Positions 48,902 through 62,099 of a DNA stretch of 64,000 nucleotides are shown one piece after another. The notes under the pieces were generated by a model. The model made no database searches. It had not been told where the DNA came from and saw only the letters and a program-made list of their open reading frames with translations. This DNA is from Delphinapterus leucas. Lineage: Eukaryota > Chordata > Mammalia > Artiodactyla > Monodontidae. Numbering within the stretch: the first letter of the stretch is position 1; every line of letters starts with the position of its first letter. The DNA lies in the NCBI RefSeq assembly GCF_002288925.2, contig NW_022098076.1, positions 80,146,526-80,210,525 on the forward strand. The letters run 5' to 3'. A program made the translations under genes and the position numbers.

Positions 48902-51849
48902 CTCCCTATCATTTTAATTAGAGTCTGTACCATCTTAACATCTGCTTTTTCAACTTAGTTTATAATTCACGTTTATCATATGACATTATATTTATATGTA
49001 GTAGTCTGCCAAATTGTTCTTGAAGTATTTTATGTTGGAGTTGTTTCCAATTATCCACTGTTATAAATAGGGCTCCTATAACATATATGTTACTTGTTGC
49101 TCTTTTTTGGTTTCTTCCTTTTGCCAAAGGTAGTACCACACAAGTAAAACAATGCCAATTACTGTATAGTTCAATTACATATCAAAATGTTAAGCAGTGG
49201 ACTTCTAGCAATGGTAGTACCAACAAACCACAAACTTAATATAAGATTATACTGATCTTATTTTGTACAACACTGATTTTTAAAAAATTTTCCCTTGCAT
49301 AGTACCAACTACTTACTACCTTTTTTTTCAGTTCCACTGGTGGGGAAAAAAAAAAAAAAAAGCATCAAAGCAGCTCAGGAAAATAATTCCAAGAGGAGAT
49401 CTTTGTTCAGAGAATGCAATTCACAAACAAGCTAGGGGCCTTTAGGGATTAAGAGAATAAGCAGAAACCCTTCCCTTCTGGAAGAAGAGTGTCAAAGCGT
49501 AGTGGCTGCGAAAACAACACTGATAAAATACTTAACAGCTACTGATGAATACTGGACACATCAAAACAGGTCTCACAGAACAGACAACAGGAAGTTCTGG
49601 AGACATTTAGAGCAAGGCATTTAATCTGATATTTCTGCTCAACTGTTTACTCTTTATGGGCTGGCTTCAACATCATTCAAAAGAAATAAAATTATTGTAA
49701 CTACAGTCACACGGTTTATTGTTTAAAGAAAGGCAGGTAATTAATGTCTGCCTATTTGCTAACATACTGGGCCATGTTGCTGTTTCCCACGTTTCTTCTT
49801 TCACCTCTTCCAAACATGCTCTTTTCACATAAGGAAGTGTGTGTGTGTGGCTGTCAACTGGGTGTGGTTTCAGAAGATGGAGAGGTTTTTCTATTCCACT
49901 AAATTTGCCCCACCCTTTTTAAAGCTAATAACCTGACATTTTCATAAAGGGACCAAATTTTTCTCCTTTCACAATGAGAAAGAATGCCAAAAATTAAAGC
50001 ATCTCTTAAGTTCACACTGATATGTACCAACTGAACTTCAAGTCAGATGCTTTCCTGAAAAGAAAATTTTTTTAAAAAGGGCAAAATGGGAACAATGAGA
50101 GTACAGGGTCCTGAAGAGGGAGGAGTGGAAGAAGGAACAACTAAGACGCAAGGCTGCAAGGATGCAAGTGTGGAGGGCTGGTGTCTGAAGGAGAGCTGCC
50201 GGCCTTGTATGTGGCCTATTTGGCCTAGAAGAACCCTCGGCAGGAAGACAACGTTCCTGACCCACGACCCACCAGGGCCAGCAGGTGCTCAGAGGTATTT
50301 CCAGGAGGGGGATGGGTTGCCCACGTCACCCAAGTGACTACTGGCATTTCTTTCTCAAGCAGGTGGAGATTAGGCCAAGCTATTGAACACTAATGTAAAG
50401 CAAAATAATCCATCAAGGTCAAAAACACAACTGGGACCTCAGTGAAGTCCGATGGTCTGCCTATCATTTATGTAAAAGTAGCAGGAATGCTTTAAATGAA
50501 TGTCAATCTGTGGGATTCCTGCAATGTTGTAATATACTGAAGACTGTCTCTCTAAAGGCAGCATAAAGGGGAGGGAAGAGATGTGCTGGCAGATCAAAGA
50601 AACTCCAGAGAAGACAGATACCTAATGGGTGTTCGATTAAGGTTCTGCCTCCCCACTGCCCCAAAGTCCACAGTAAAATATGCATTTCTAATCTTTAAAC
50701 AAAGCAGACTGTGAATTAATATAATATTTTTAAAAATCAGTGCAAGCATTAGTTATTTAAGGCTTCTACAGTCTTGCCTGATAAAAAGAAATACTGGGAA
50801 TATGTTGGTCAAAATGTACTTTATTTTGTAGAATATTTTCTAAGTACAAAAATAACTGAAGACAAAGCTTAAACTGTTTCTAACAATCATGTTATTAGCA
50901 ATAATATTGATATTTTGAAACAAAGATGGATAAATAGGTAATAATGTAAATTCATTAGGAACCAAGATTTTCAATGTAAAGAAAAAGAGCTAACTATAAA
51001 GACAAACATATTAAGTAAAAATCCTCTAATCCTGAATATAAATTGGAACTACCCATATGAACTCAAGGCTTTTTCTTTAAAAAAAAAAAATTTTTTTTTA
51101 AAAGGTTTTCCTCTGCGTACTAAAAAGTCCTAGAAACAATGACTCACTCAGTAGCAATGAGCAACCTTAGCACCTAGATTGTGATCTAAATTTGATTTCT
51201 CACTAAAAGGAACCAGGGCCACTTGGCAATATAGCTGATTCCAGGTCTGAGGCAGAAACTATATAAGATGAGCCCAGAAATATATTTCCTATATTATCAC
51301 CCACATCCAAAAAAGCATCACCATATACAACTATTTTCTCCCTTTCATTTTATTAAGAACTTCCCTACCAATAAAAGCTTCTCAAGCCTTAAAGTCTTCT
51401 CCTTCCCTTCCAGAATAATCCAGCCCTAAAGGGGCTGAGGAAGGAAGAAATCCTCTCACTCAAGTGTGGGCACTGGGTGTCAGAGCTAAAGGGGGCAGGG
51501 AGGGCATGCACAGGTGAGAGGGGAACAGCCCCGAGAGGGCAGTCAGGGCCTGAGAGTGAGTGATGGGCAGGGCAGACACACAGGGTACAAGATGGAGTTT
51601 AGTTACCAACAGGAGCAATGGGCAAGTAAGTGAATAAATTATGAATCATGGGAACCAGGTTTCTCACTGTTGGAGGAGTGAGGTACAAATACAGAAGGGG
51701 AGAAAACTGGAATGAACCCTAAGGTGTTGGACTGGAATGGAGGTATTGCTGTGGGCTTACGGTCTTTAAAATATGTATAGATATAGGAGTAAGTTAGTAT
51801 ATGTATGTGTCTGTGTGCAACTAGAACCCTACATCTGGACTTGTAGACA

Positions 51850-52765
51850 CCATTCCCCACTAAAAGGAACCAGGATGGAGAAATGGGACAATGGAAAGAT
51901 CAAGATAAGCCTTGAATATCTTCTTGTGCCCAAAGCAAGAGAGTGCTAATAATAATAAAGAATAATAGGAACATGTTAAAAGGATACAGAAGCCAGCTTG
52001 AAGGGACTCCCACTGGCCAAAGTGAGGACAACGTGAGAATCAGAATAATGGATGAAGATACACTGAATAAAACAGGAAATAATGAATCCATACTAAGATA
52101 TATAAACAAGTAGGAGGACTGATTAGGAACAGAACATTTACATAATTTCAAAGTTCCTCCCCACAAAACGTTTATTGATGATAATGGAGAAAGGAGTAAC
52201 TTGACAGTAAAGAAGCCTAGCAGACACTAGTCTGATCAGGTGATTAAGTGAACATTATTCAGCTATAAGTGGAAATCGGGTGCCACTGACAGGATGCATT
52301 GAGAAGAGAGCGTTACTTCTGCAACATTCCTCCAAAGTTGCCTAACTTGAATCTAGAAAACGCCAAATTGAGGAACACACTACAAAATAACTGGCCTATA
52401 ATCTCCAAAAGTGTTAGGGTCATGAAAGTCAAGGAGAGACTATTCTAGAATTTTCCAGAAGGAGGCTAATGAGACATGACAGCTAAATGCAATAAGTGAT
52501 TCTTTGATATAAAGGATAACTGATAAAACTCACCCAGGGTAAAAGGATTAGATGGGGTCAACATTAACGTGAATAATATCTTCCTGGTTTTGACGATTAT
52601 ATTTTGGTTATGTAGGACAATGTCCTTGTTTGTAAGAAATACACACTAATGTATTAAGGGGTACAGGTTGGCAATTTATTCTCAAACAGTTCAGGCAAGT
52701 TTTTTGTCCTGCACCTGTTTTAATAAGCTTGTAACTGTTTCAAAATTTTAAAGTTAATAAAATGG
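51850..52765 (+). mobile_element. Old L1M 3' UTR
   Basis: A long diverged block contains 'aacattcctccaaagttgcc', 'aaataactggcctataatct', 'ggtcatgaaagtcaaggag', 'gctaatgagacatgacagct' and a closing 'aaagttaataaa'. These follow the known 3' end order of L1M elements in sense. Confidence 0.7.
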
Positions 52766-53329
52766 GGTTTACATTATAGGAGTTGCTTCCATCAATTCTC
52801 AAAAAAAAGGGGAGGGGGTAAAAATTATTGCCCTCGTCCTACACCTTTAAAGAAAAGGAAATACTAAATGTGAATACCTCAAGGGAAAAGCACATTTTTC
52901 AGACAGAAGCACTGATTTATCAACCCTACCTAGAAATGTATTCAATATGTGTACCTCTTTTTCTCTCCACCCATCCATACTTTTAATCCTTCTGGATTAA
53001 AGCTGAATTGAATGTTTAGAGGGTTAATATTTAGTGTACCAGAACACATCATTCTCTAGAAATTCAGAGGAGAGTGGTCGGTGCAGCGCACCAGTGTGCC
53101 AAAACCAGGGTGCTGCCAACGTGCAAAGCTGCTCCTCCCTGAGGAAAACCAAACTTACATATGTAAGATCAGAACTGAGTAGTGCATTCAGACAGTAACA
53201 CAAAGCTACAGTAAATAAAACAGCGTGGTGCTGGCACAAAAACAGACATATGGATCAATGGAACAGCACAGAGACCCCAGAAATAAACTCGCACACCTAC
53301 AGTCAATTAATCTTTAATAAAGGAGGCAA

Positions 53330-53546
53330 GGGCTTCCCTGGTGGCACAGTGGTTGAAAGTCTGCCTGCTGATGCGGGGGATGCAGGTTCGTGCCCCGGTC
53401 CGGGAGGTTCCCACATGCCGTGGAGCGGCTGGGCCCGTGAGCCATGGCCGCTGAGCCTGCGTGTCCGGAGCCTGTGCTCCGCAACGGGAGAGGCCACAGC
53501 AGTGAGAGGCCCACATACCACAAAAATAAATAAATAAACAAACAAA
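53330..53546 (+). mobile_element. CHR-type SINE, short form, in L1
   Basis: Sense copy with an (AATAAACAAACA) tail. The L1 sequence AATAAAGGAGGCAA occurs on both sides (53317-53330 and 53550-53563), marking the target duplication. Confidence 0.92.
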
Positions 53547-54186
53547 CAAATAAAGGAGGCAAAAACATACAATGGAGAAAAGACAGTCTCTTCAATAAGT
53601 GACACTGAGAAAACTAGATAGCTACGTTAAAACAATTAAATTAGAACACTCTCTAACACCATATACAAAAATAAACTCAAAATGGATTAAAGACCTAAAT
53701 GTAAGACTGGATACTATAAAACTCCTAGAGGAAAACATAGGCAGAACACTCTGACATAAATCTCAGCAGTATTTTTTGGATCCATCTCCTAGAGTAATGG
53801 AAACAAAAGCAAAAATAAACAAATGGGACCTAATCGAACTTAGAAGCCTTTGCACAGCAAAGGAAACCATAGACAAAATGAAAAGACAACCTACGGACTG
53901 GGAGAAAATATTTGCAAACAATGCGACTGACAAGGGATTAATTTCCAATATATACAAAAAGCTCATGCAACTCAATAACAACAAAAACAAAAAAAATGAA
54001 TAACCCAAACAAAAAATGGGCAGAAGACCTAAATAGACACTTCTCCAAAGAAGACATACAGATGGCCAACAGGCACATGAAAAGATGCTCAACATTGCTA
54101 ATTAGCAGAGAAATGCAAATCAAAACTACAATGAGGTATCACCTCACACTGGTCAGAATGGCCATCATCAAAAAGTCTACAAATGG

Positions 54187-54391
54187 GGCTTCCCTGGTGG
54201 CGCAGTGGTTGAGAGTCCGCCTGCTGATGCAGGGGACACGGGTTCGTGCCCCGGTCCGGGAGGATCCCACATGCCGCGGAGCGGCTGGGCCCGTGGGTCA
54301 TGGCCGCTGGGCCTGCGCAACCAGAGCCTGTGCTCCGCAACGGGAGAGGCCACAACAGCGAGAGGCCCGCGTACCGCAGAAAAAAAAAGAA
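54187..54391 (+). mobile_element. CHR-type SINE, short form, in L1
   Basis: Sense copy with A8 tail. The target duplication AAGTCTACAAAT lies just left (54174-54185) and just right (54391-54402). Confidence 0.92.
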
Positions 54392-54784
54392 GTCTACAAA
54401 TAATAAATGTTGGAGAGAGTGTGTAGAAAAGGGAACCCTCCTACACTGTTATACTGTGGGAATATAAATTGGTGCAGCCACTATGGAAAACAGTATGGAG
54501 GTTTCTTAAAAAACTAAAAATAGAATTACCACATAATCCAGCAATCCCACTCCTAGGCATATATCCAGAAAAGATGAAAGCTCTAATTTGAAAAGATACA
54601 TGCACCCCAATGTTCACAGCAGCACTATTTACAATAGCCAAGACATGGAAGCAACCTACATGTCCATCAACAGATGAATGGATAAAGAAGATGTGACATA
54701 TAAATTCAGTGGAATACTACTCAGCCATAAAAAGAATGAAATAATGCCATTTGCAGCAACACGGATGGACCTAAAGAACACTGA

Positions 54785-55017
54785 GGGCTTCCCTGGTGGC
54801 GTAGTGGTTGGGAGTCCGCCTGCCGATGCAGGGGATGCGGGTTCGTACCCTGGTCCGGGAGGATCCCACATGCCGCGGAGTGGCTGGGCCCGTGAGCCAT
54901 GGCCACTGAGCCTGCGCGTCCGGAGCCTGTGCGCGTCTGGAGCCTGTGCTCCGCAACGGGAGAGGCCACAACAGTGAGAGGCCCGCATACCACAAATAAA
55001 TAAATAAATAAATAAAG
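54785..55017 (+). mobile_element. CHR-type SINE, short form, with internal 17-bp duplication
   Basis: Sense copy with an (AAAT)n tail. The 17-mer GCGCGTCCGGAGCCTGT is repeated in tandem with one mismatch at 54914-54930 and 54931-54947. No target duplication was seen, and host L1 sequence seems to be missing here. Confidence 0.9.
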
Positions 55018-56148
55018 AGATGCATGCTACCATATATAAAATAGACAAACAACAAGGATTAACTGTATAGCATGGGGAACTATATTCAGTATCTTGTAAT
55101 AAACTATAATGGAAAAGAATCGGGGGAAAAAAACCTGAGCAGTACAAATCACCCTAAAAATCCTCTCAACTTTCAGGATTTGGGTCCTTGAAACTGGAAA
55201 TGAACTTCTTTTGCATCTCTTTTTATTTGAGCCATAGCCTTTTCTGTAGAATAGTGGAAGCCAACGTCTAGTTTGGAAGCAGGAAAAAAAGGAGTACAAG
55301 GTGTTAAATAAAAATACCTTTCTCTCTCTCTCTCTTTTGCCCAGCACATACAGTTAAATTGAAACAACTCCTAAGTATGCATTAAGTCACAGCACGCATT
55401 CTCAAAGCGGAATGAAAACTGGTTCTTGGCTGGGGAGAGGGGGTATGAAAAAAATCTTATATTACAGTGGTTTGGAGCCCTCCAAAGATGAACCCTACTT
55501 AACAAAACTGTACTCCTTAGTGTTCAGTTCGTCTCACTGGGTTGTCTTGGGCTTCACAGGAGCAGCACTGAAATGGAAAACATAGCAAATGTATGCAAGA
55601 TCAGTGCTCCACAACTATGGCAACAGATAGCTCTGATCCGGTGACTGGAAGACTTTGTATCAAGCGCTCAATTGCAAGGTCATGTTAAGAGTGACCTGCA
55701 TGTGCCAGGAATCACCACTGGCTGCCTTGTGGACTCTGTTTATGTGTGCTCTTGAGAGCTTCCCTGCATAGTTCAGGCTTTGAGAACTAAATAGAAAGTT
55801 TCTAATTTAAAAAGTTATTATTCAACACATCATTAACTACATCAAGTGCTGGAAAGAAAAATCATCAGCAATATCTGACTACCAGCTAATTAAAAGTTAT
55901 CTTCTCTTATCAAGGAAAAGTTAAATTCACTAAAAATGACTTTTTAAGAAATTAATTTTTCAATTGTTTTACTTTTGCTGGAAAAGTGGGTTTTGAATGG
56001 TTTTTAAAAATTTTTGGTTACAGTTATATATTTAAATTGCCAATTGGCATATATAATGATGCACTACAATTTATATAAGTATGTAACATTAAAAGCTATG
56101 CAGTAGATACAAAGTTAAATGTTAGTAGTTTTTTGATTTAACTCTCTC

Positions 56149-56266
56149 TTTTTTTTTTCTGTCTGCACCACTAGGCTTGTAGGATCTCAGTTCCTCGACC
56201 AGGGACTGAACTTGGGCCACAGCAGTGAAAGTCTGGAATCCTAACCACTAGGCCACCAGAACTCCC
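56149..56266 (-). mobile_element. Very short tRNA-derived SINE (CHRL-like)
   Basis: Antisense: T-run at left, 'gtaggatctcagttcctcga', then head 'aaccactaggccaccag' at right. The duplication ATTTAACTCT lies on both sides (near 56136 and 56268). Confidence 0.82.
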
Positions 56267-56479
56267 TAATTTAACTCTTAACTTAAAAATGTTTACTTAT
56301 TCTTAACCCTGAATTGAATTTTAAAAATAAGGTTTATACTTTTTATGTATAAAGCAAAGCTATACATATAGTACATAATAAATATGCAGTATACCAGTGG
56401 TATTAACATTTTATGGAGGGGCAATTAGGAAAAAAGTCTAAAACGTTCCTTAAGGGAGAGATAATAAAAAGAAGTTGAG

Positions 56480-56696
56480 GGGCTTCCCTGTTGGCGCAGT
56501 GTTTGAGAGTCCGCCTGCCGATGCAGGGGACGCGGGTTCATGCCCCGGTCCGGGAAGATCCCACATGCCGCGGAGCGGCTGGGCCCGTGAGCCATGGCCG
56601 CTGAGCCTGCGCGTCCAGGGCCTGTGCTCCGCAACGGAAGAGGCCACAACAGTGAGAGGCCCACGTACCACAACAACAAAAAAAAAAAAAAAAAAA
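56480..56696 (+). mobile_element. CHR-type SINE, short form
   Basis: Sense copy with a long A-tail. A perfect 14-bp target duplication, AAAAAGAAGTTGAG, lies at 56466-56479 and 56697-56710. Confidence 0.94.
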
Positions 56697-58811
56697 AAAA
56701 AGAAGTTGAGAAATACTGTGTTACAAGACCTATCAGATGGGAAAGTGAGCTAAGTCATTCAAGTGGGACGTGCTGTGGAACACACACTCCAACACTGAGT
56801 ACTGAAACGTCAAGTGGGTACCAAGGCACATCAAAAGCACGAGGTGGTGAGCAAGAGTGGAGAGCACTTTGCCTCATACATATAAGAGAGAGTGAGGCAA
56901 GGAAATAAAACACACTCGAGAACAACACAGGGCTACGCGAATCATGATAGCTGCTGAGGCTTTAATGGGCACTGTGGCCCCATGTCATCCCGCTGTTTTG
57001 ACGTGTGGTGATCACTGCACATGTGTTTAATATTGCTCTTAATAAAGCCTTCAAAGAAGGTAACAAAAATTGTAGTATTTGAAAGCTTGCCTCAAACACT
57101 GAAAAAAACCAGAGAATCAGAGGATTAAGGACATTTTTTACAGAGTAATAAGGTCAGAAGCTTATTAACTTCCAAACTTTTTTTCTTTTCAATGTGGTGC
57201 CTTAACAGAGTCATGTCTTTACTGATGGTAACTAAAAATGTGGAGACACTATACAGATCCCCCTTTTTTCCAGCCTAGACTTTTTGTGTAAATCAGACCA
57301 TAAATGGCTCCTTTACTCCAGCAAGCTGTTCAATACATATTCTTCTCATATATTTCCAAGCTCATGTTACACTAAACACCAGTGTGAAGGCTGGGGAGAC
57401 ATCACAATTTCACCCATACTTTTTAGCATCTGAAATCTTTCACAGGTGTCCTGAAAGAGGAAAAAGGTCATGACCTACAGGTCAAGTCAATGATCATTAG
57501 GTGATGCTGTAACAGAAGGTATCTAAGTAACCTCTGTGGGTACATATGGTGCAGGATTAAATGTGCCTATTACTTACAAGGTTATTTTTCATTTCACAAA
57601 ATGAATTCTGAGCAGCATGAAAATTAGAATTGTCAAAACTAAAAGTACTAAAACTTCTGTTTTTCCATCAGGAATCTTGTCTCAGGTTAAACTGACATTT
57701 TCCATAGATTTGTGAATAAACAAAACTGAAATAGTAACAAATTCAAGGGGAAAAAATACACACTCAAGTCAGTGCAGCCAATCGCACACAAAGCCTACTA
57801 CCTTCCCTAAGAAATTATTTTCGCCACTGATTTGCCCAGGAACCACATAACTGTTCTAAACACAAAAATGTTGCAAATTTTCCTTGCCCAGAAGTGGTTT
57901 TGAAAAGGATAAATGCATTTTAACATACATAATTTAGTTTGCAACAAACCACAAAAACAAAGGGAAAGAAGTCTGAAAAAAAGCGCATACATATGCTGTA
58001 ATGATCCGATCAAATGCCACTAAAACATGATGAGTTGTTCCAAGTGCTCAAAACGCTCTACAGTCTGTTAAAAAGTTAAAGGTTCTTCTTTCTTTTTTCT
58101 ACTCAACGACTGCCCTTATTCTATTAGCTGTTTGGCATTCTAGCTCACCTTGTGTTCTTAATTGCAAGGGTGTGAGACTCAGTGACCATGGCTTCTAATT
58201 GTGGCTGCAGTCACAGGACTTGGGAGTGCTTCTCAGAGATCCACAGGCTGCAGAGGGCTGCTGTCTGCATGAGAAGCCAGGTTACATGCCAATGTCAACA
58301 GAACTCCCTGAGATCAATGTGATGATCAATGAGATGAGTTTCCAGGTTTCTCTCACAGTGGACAGGGCCAAGTTTCTCAAAAGGGAATCAAGTTCTGTTC
58401 CACTCTCTACCACCAAACAAAGCGGCACAAAAGGAAGTCAGTGGTGTTCATTAGAAAGGACAGAGAGAGATTAGGTATATCTGCCAATGAACTGACATTA
58501 GCAAGACTCTCTGGTGAACAGACTTAGCTCAATTATAATGGCAAAGCCACCACGGACTTTTAACTATTAAAAGGTAAACCATATGCCAGAGTAATAGAAG
58601 ACAACTCAGTAATTAAGAATGGCAGGAAATGGTAGCTCTTAATCTGTTTCTTCTTGACTTTTTTGATACTCTGAAGACCTTTTCTTGAAGCAGAAAAAGC
58701 TTTATGCAAAATAACAAATAAAACATGCAAAATAACAATAAATCTGAGGAAACGATGTAGCTAAACACGCCCCAGCAACCAAATTCCTGTGTAGGGATTT
58801 ACTTAGGAGAT

Positions 58812-58833
58812 ATATATATATATATATATACAC
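58812..58833. repeat. (TA)n microsatellite
   Basis: About ten TA units, followed by CACACA and further TA-rich sequence. Confidence 0.9.
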
Positions 58834-59164
58834 ACATATTATATATCTATTAAATTTTAGATGAAGAACTTATACCAACTTTACTGCTGACTTATTTTGA
58901 CAAGCCACTTCTTTAGGTCTTGGTTTCTTTAACCATTTAAAAAAAGGTAATATTTGTCATTATGTAATCAAAACAGGTAATTAAAATATAACATTACAAT
59001 ATTCTATTATGAGAGCCAAAGTAAATTCAAAAGTAAACACAAGATGGCCCCTGTCCTCAAACAAAATCAAACACCAGTAACAATTTGGCCTAAAAAACTG
59101 AACATGAAGACCTACAACCACATCGTAAGTGGTTACAGTTTATGAATGTATCTTCTAATTTGAA

Positions 59165-59234
59165 AACACACACACACCCACACACAGACACACACACCCA
59201 CACACACACAGACACACACACCCACACACACACT
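59165..59234. repeat. Complex (CA)n repeat with regular ACCC and AGAC interruptions
   Basis: CA units are interrupted by CCC and GAC at regular intervals, giving a higher-order unit of about 24 nt repeated roughly two to three times. Confidence 0.9.
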
Positions 59235-59479
59235 CCAAGCCAAAATGATAAGACATTTACATATTAGGGAAATTAAGTACTAAGTATTATATTGTTTTGG
59301 TGCTAAAATATAAAAGGATTAAAATTATAATATCATAGGTTTAGAATGATGAAAACAGAACTTAAAAAAAAGATCAACACATATGAGCTGTATCATAAAA
59401 GGTTCCGAGTGGCACAAAAGGTTCCAAGTGGAACTCTTCCAAATGCTGAATGCTGTAGCTTCTACCTTCATAAAGTTTC

Positions 59480-60065
59480 TTAAATCAGTCTTCTCCTCGG
59501 TATAGCCTTGGCCAACATTCAAAGTCAAGCCCTTATTCTCACTATAACACCTTTCAACCATTCTCTTCCCCTCTACTCTCCATGCCGCCCAACCTACATA
59601 ATGCTGCCAGATTAATTCCTTCAAAGTACAGATCTAATCACATCACTTACTTAAGGGAAAAAAAAAGCAGCAGCAGCTTCAATATTTTCCAGCTAATTAG
59701 CTACAACTCCTTATTCTAGCACTCAGGACTCTAAATGTAGTCCCAAGCTTCTTCCTCACCCTGTAGTCAAACCAAACTGCAGTAGGCTATGTTTCCCATC
59801 ATTTTTTGCCTTTGCTCTGGTGGTCTGCCTTGCTTCCCCTGTCTCCCACCTATTCCTTCGAAGGCCTATGTCACTTTCCAGAAACTCACTAACGCTTTCC
59901 CATATGCTCTTAAGAAACCACACCATCTCCCTCTTTGGAAACTTCAAGGCACTCGCCGTAGCAGCTTATTGTGAAAGCTGGTATGCAGTGGTCATTCCCC
60001 CTGTAGGTTCCTTGACAGCAGGATCTGTGTCCTACTTATTCTGTCTTCTTGAAGCCTGTCTCATG
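59480..60065 (+). mobile_element. L2 LINE fragment
   Basis: 'ctgccagattaattccttca', 'tcaatattttccagctaatt', 'gtctcccacctattccttc' and 'gtaggttccttgacagcagg' occur in the order of an L2 3' region in sense. It is diverged with no coding capacity. Confidence 0.7.
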
Positions 60066-60489
60066 ACAGGGGAACTTAGAGGCTTCTGAGAAATATGTCT
60101 AAGGAACTTACTGAGGCAGGAGAGTCATTATATTAAGACACTGGTTTATGGCTTCTAGAAACATCATTAATATAAAAGTTACATATAAAAGTATCATATC
60201 CACAACAAATTATGCTCCAATTTACCATTTCAGCTCTCTGCAACCTTTCAAGTAAGAAAAAAAATTACATCTCATATATATGACATAATCTGTTTCAGGA
60301 AACAGATTTTTATTCAGCTAATCTCTATATGAAGTAAAATTTCTGAGAAAAGACTCTGTATAGAAGGTTAAAAAAAATGTGTCACATCAGCTTTCAGGCT
60401 GCCATTAACTTGGATGACCAGATCTTAAAGCAGAAATTCTAGAATAGTCAACTGGTGAATGAGTAATGTAAAGCCACTATAAAGACAGG

Positions 60490-60658
60490 CAACTTGGTCT
60501 TGTGGAAAGAACAGTGGGAGGCAGGCGCCCTGGGGTCCCCATGTGTGACCCAGCCCAACTCACTTGGCTTGCCTATCCTTGGCTTCTTCACTTGTCAAAT
60601 CAGGGAAGTGGACTTGATGAACTCTAAGACCCAGTCCCAACACTCTAAAATTCTATAA
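60490..60658 (+). mobile_element. MIR SINE
   Basis: 'ttggtcttgtggaaagaaca', then 'ggacttgatgaactctaag' and 'aacactctaaaattctataa' match a MIR-type element in sense. Confidence 0.65.
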
Positions 60659-61524
60659 GCATCACACGTATCTTCACTGAATGATTACTAATGAGAGATG
60701 TGGTAGAAAATGATAACTCCCTGCAATATTTTAATCTTTCAATTTTATAAAAAAAAGATAACTCCACAAATCTTCAACCTAAAAAGGCCATATATTTAGG
60801 GTTACTGCATTTTCAAAGAACTTTCCAAATTAAAAAAAAAAATTGAAACAATAATAAAAAACCATCTCTGAGGACTAAGAAAAATACAACTAGGGGAAAA
60901 CAAAAATATGTCCCCCCAAACCTCACACCAGTATAAGTACTGCTAAATAACACTTTGAAAAAAGTGAACGTTCCAATAGAAATTTAAGATGCCAGATAAA
61001 GTTATAAAATTGTCAGGTAAACAGTGGAAATAAAGTGGTAAAATGTTTCTTTCAAGTTGTCTGTGGCTCTCTTATCTAATACTGATTCAAGCTATAGGGA
61101 TATGAAAAGCAAAAATTTCAGGATTCCTCAGACAACAAGAAACTAGCATTTTAGGAGTATATATACAATTTAGTTAGCCTAACTTCCAATGTCTCTCTTT
61201 TTTCCTCTTTTGCCTTAAAGGCTTCAGGCAGGAGGCTCTGAGCACAAGTCATGAGTTCTGGTTCTCTCAGCTTCCAGTTTGGATTGTGGGTTGACCATGA
61301 CTTGATGGTGCCAGTAACTAGGGGTTACCAGCACTCAGCTGGAACAAAAGTATAATGTGTGGCACTACAAGAGCTCTGAAAAGCATCTTCTCAAAATACT
61401 GGAGGGAAAAAGGATATTTCTAGAAAATACTGACAATTAATTGATATGAAGCTCTATCTCCCACCTCCCCCCTAAATCAAAACCAAAAACACTTTATCAC
61501 AAATAGGGCTTCGCCTCTTCATTA

Positions 61525-61749
<225 letters not shown>

Positions 61750-62099
61750 CTACACTGACCATCACTTAAGAAGCTGATTTACCCCAAAACATAAACTCAA
61801 GCAAAATCAACAAAAAAGGAAACCAATTAGGAAACATAGAACCAATCAAACTCAGAAAGACAAGATAAGATGGTTTTTCAACCATTAAATTCCCTGAGGT
61901 GTTTTTACTTGGGGGAGATGTGGAAAACCCTCAATGCTGGCCCAGGAACAGTAAGGCTTCATTGTGGTACGAATTGGTAAAGAATTTAGCAACGTTTTTC
62001 AGAACCTTAAAATTTCATACTCTTTTATTTACAATACTATCCAAAAGAAATAATTCTAAATACAAGAATGGATTCATGTAGAAAGGTATTACTTCTACA

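Larger units (their letters stand above)
53199..55133 (+). mobile_element. L1 (ORF2 3' half and 3' UTR) carrying three SINEs
   Basis: Starts in ORF2 (aaagctacagtaaataaaac), with frames such as KINKWDLIELRSLCTAKETI, then 'ggtggagaaaag'-type 3' text. It ends in an older 3' UTR (cagtatcttgtaataaacta) and AAAAAAA near 55133. Three same-strand short SINEs interrupt it at 53330, 54187 and 54785. ORF2 has stops and the expected segment around the third SINE is missing, so it is inactive. Confidence 0.9.

Noticed and set aside
59165..59234. CRISPR-like spaced repeat
   Set aside because: It is a CA microsatellite in a mammalian intron; there are no unique spacers.
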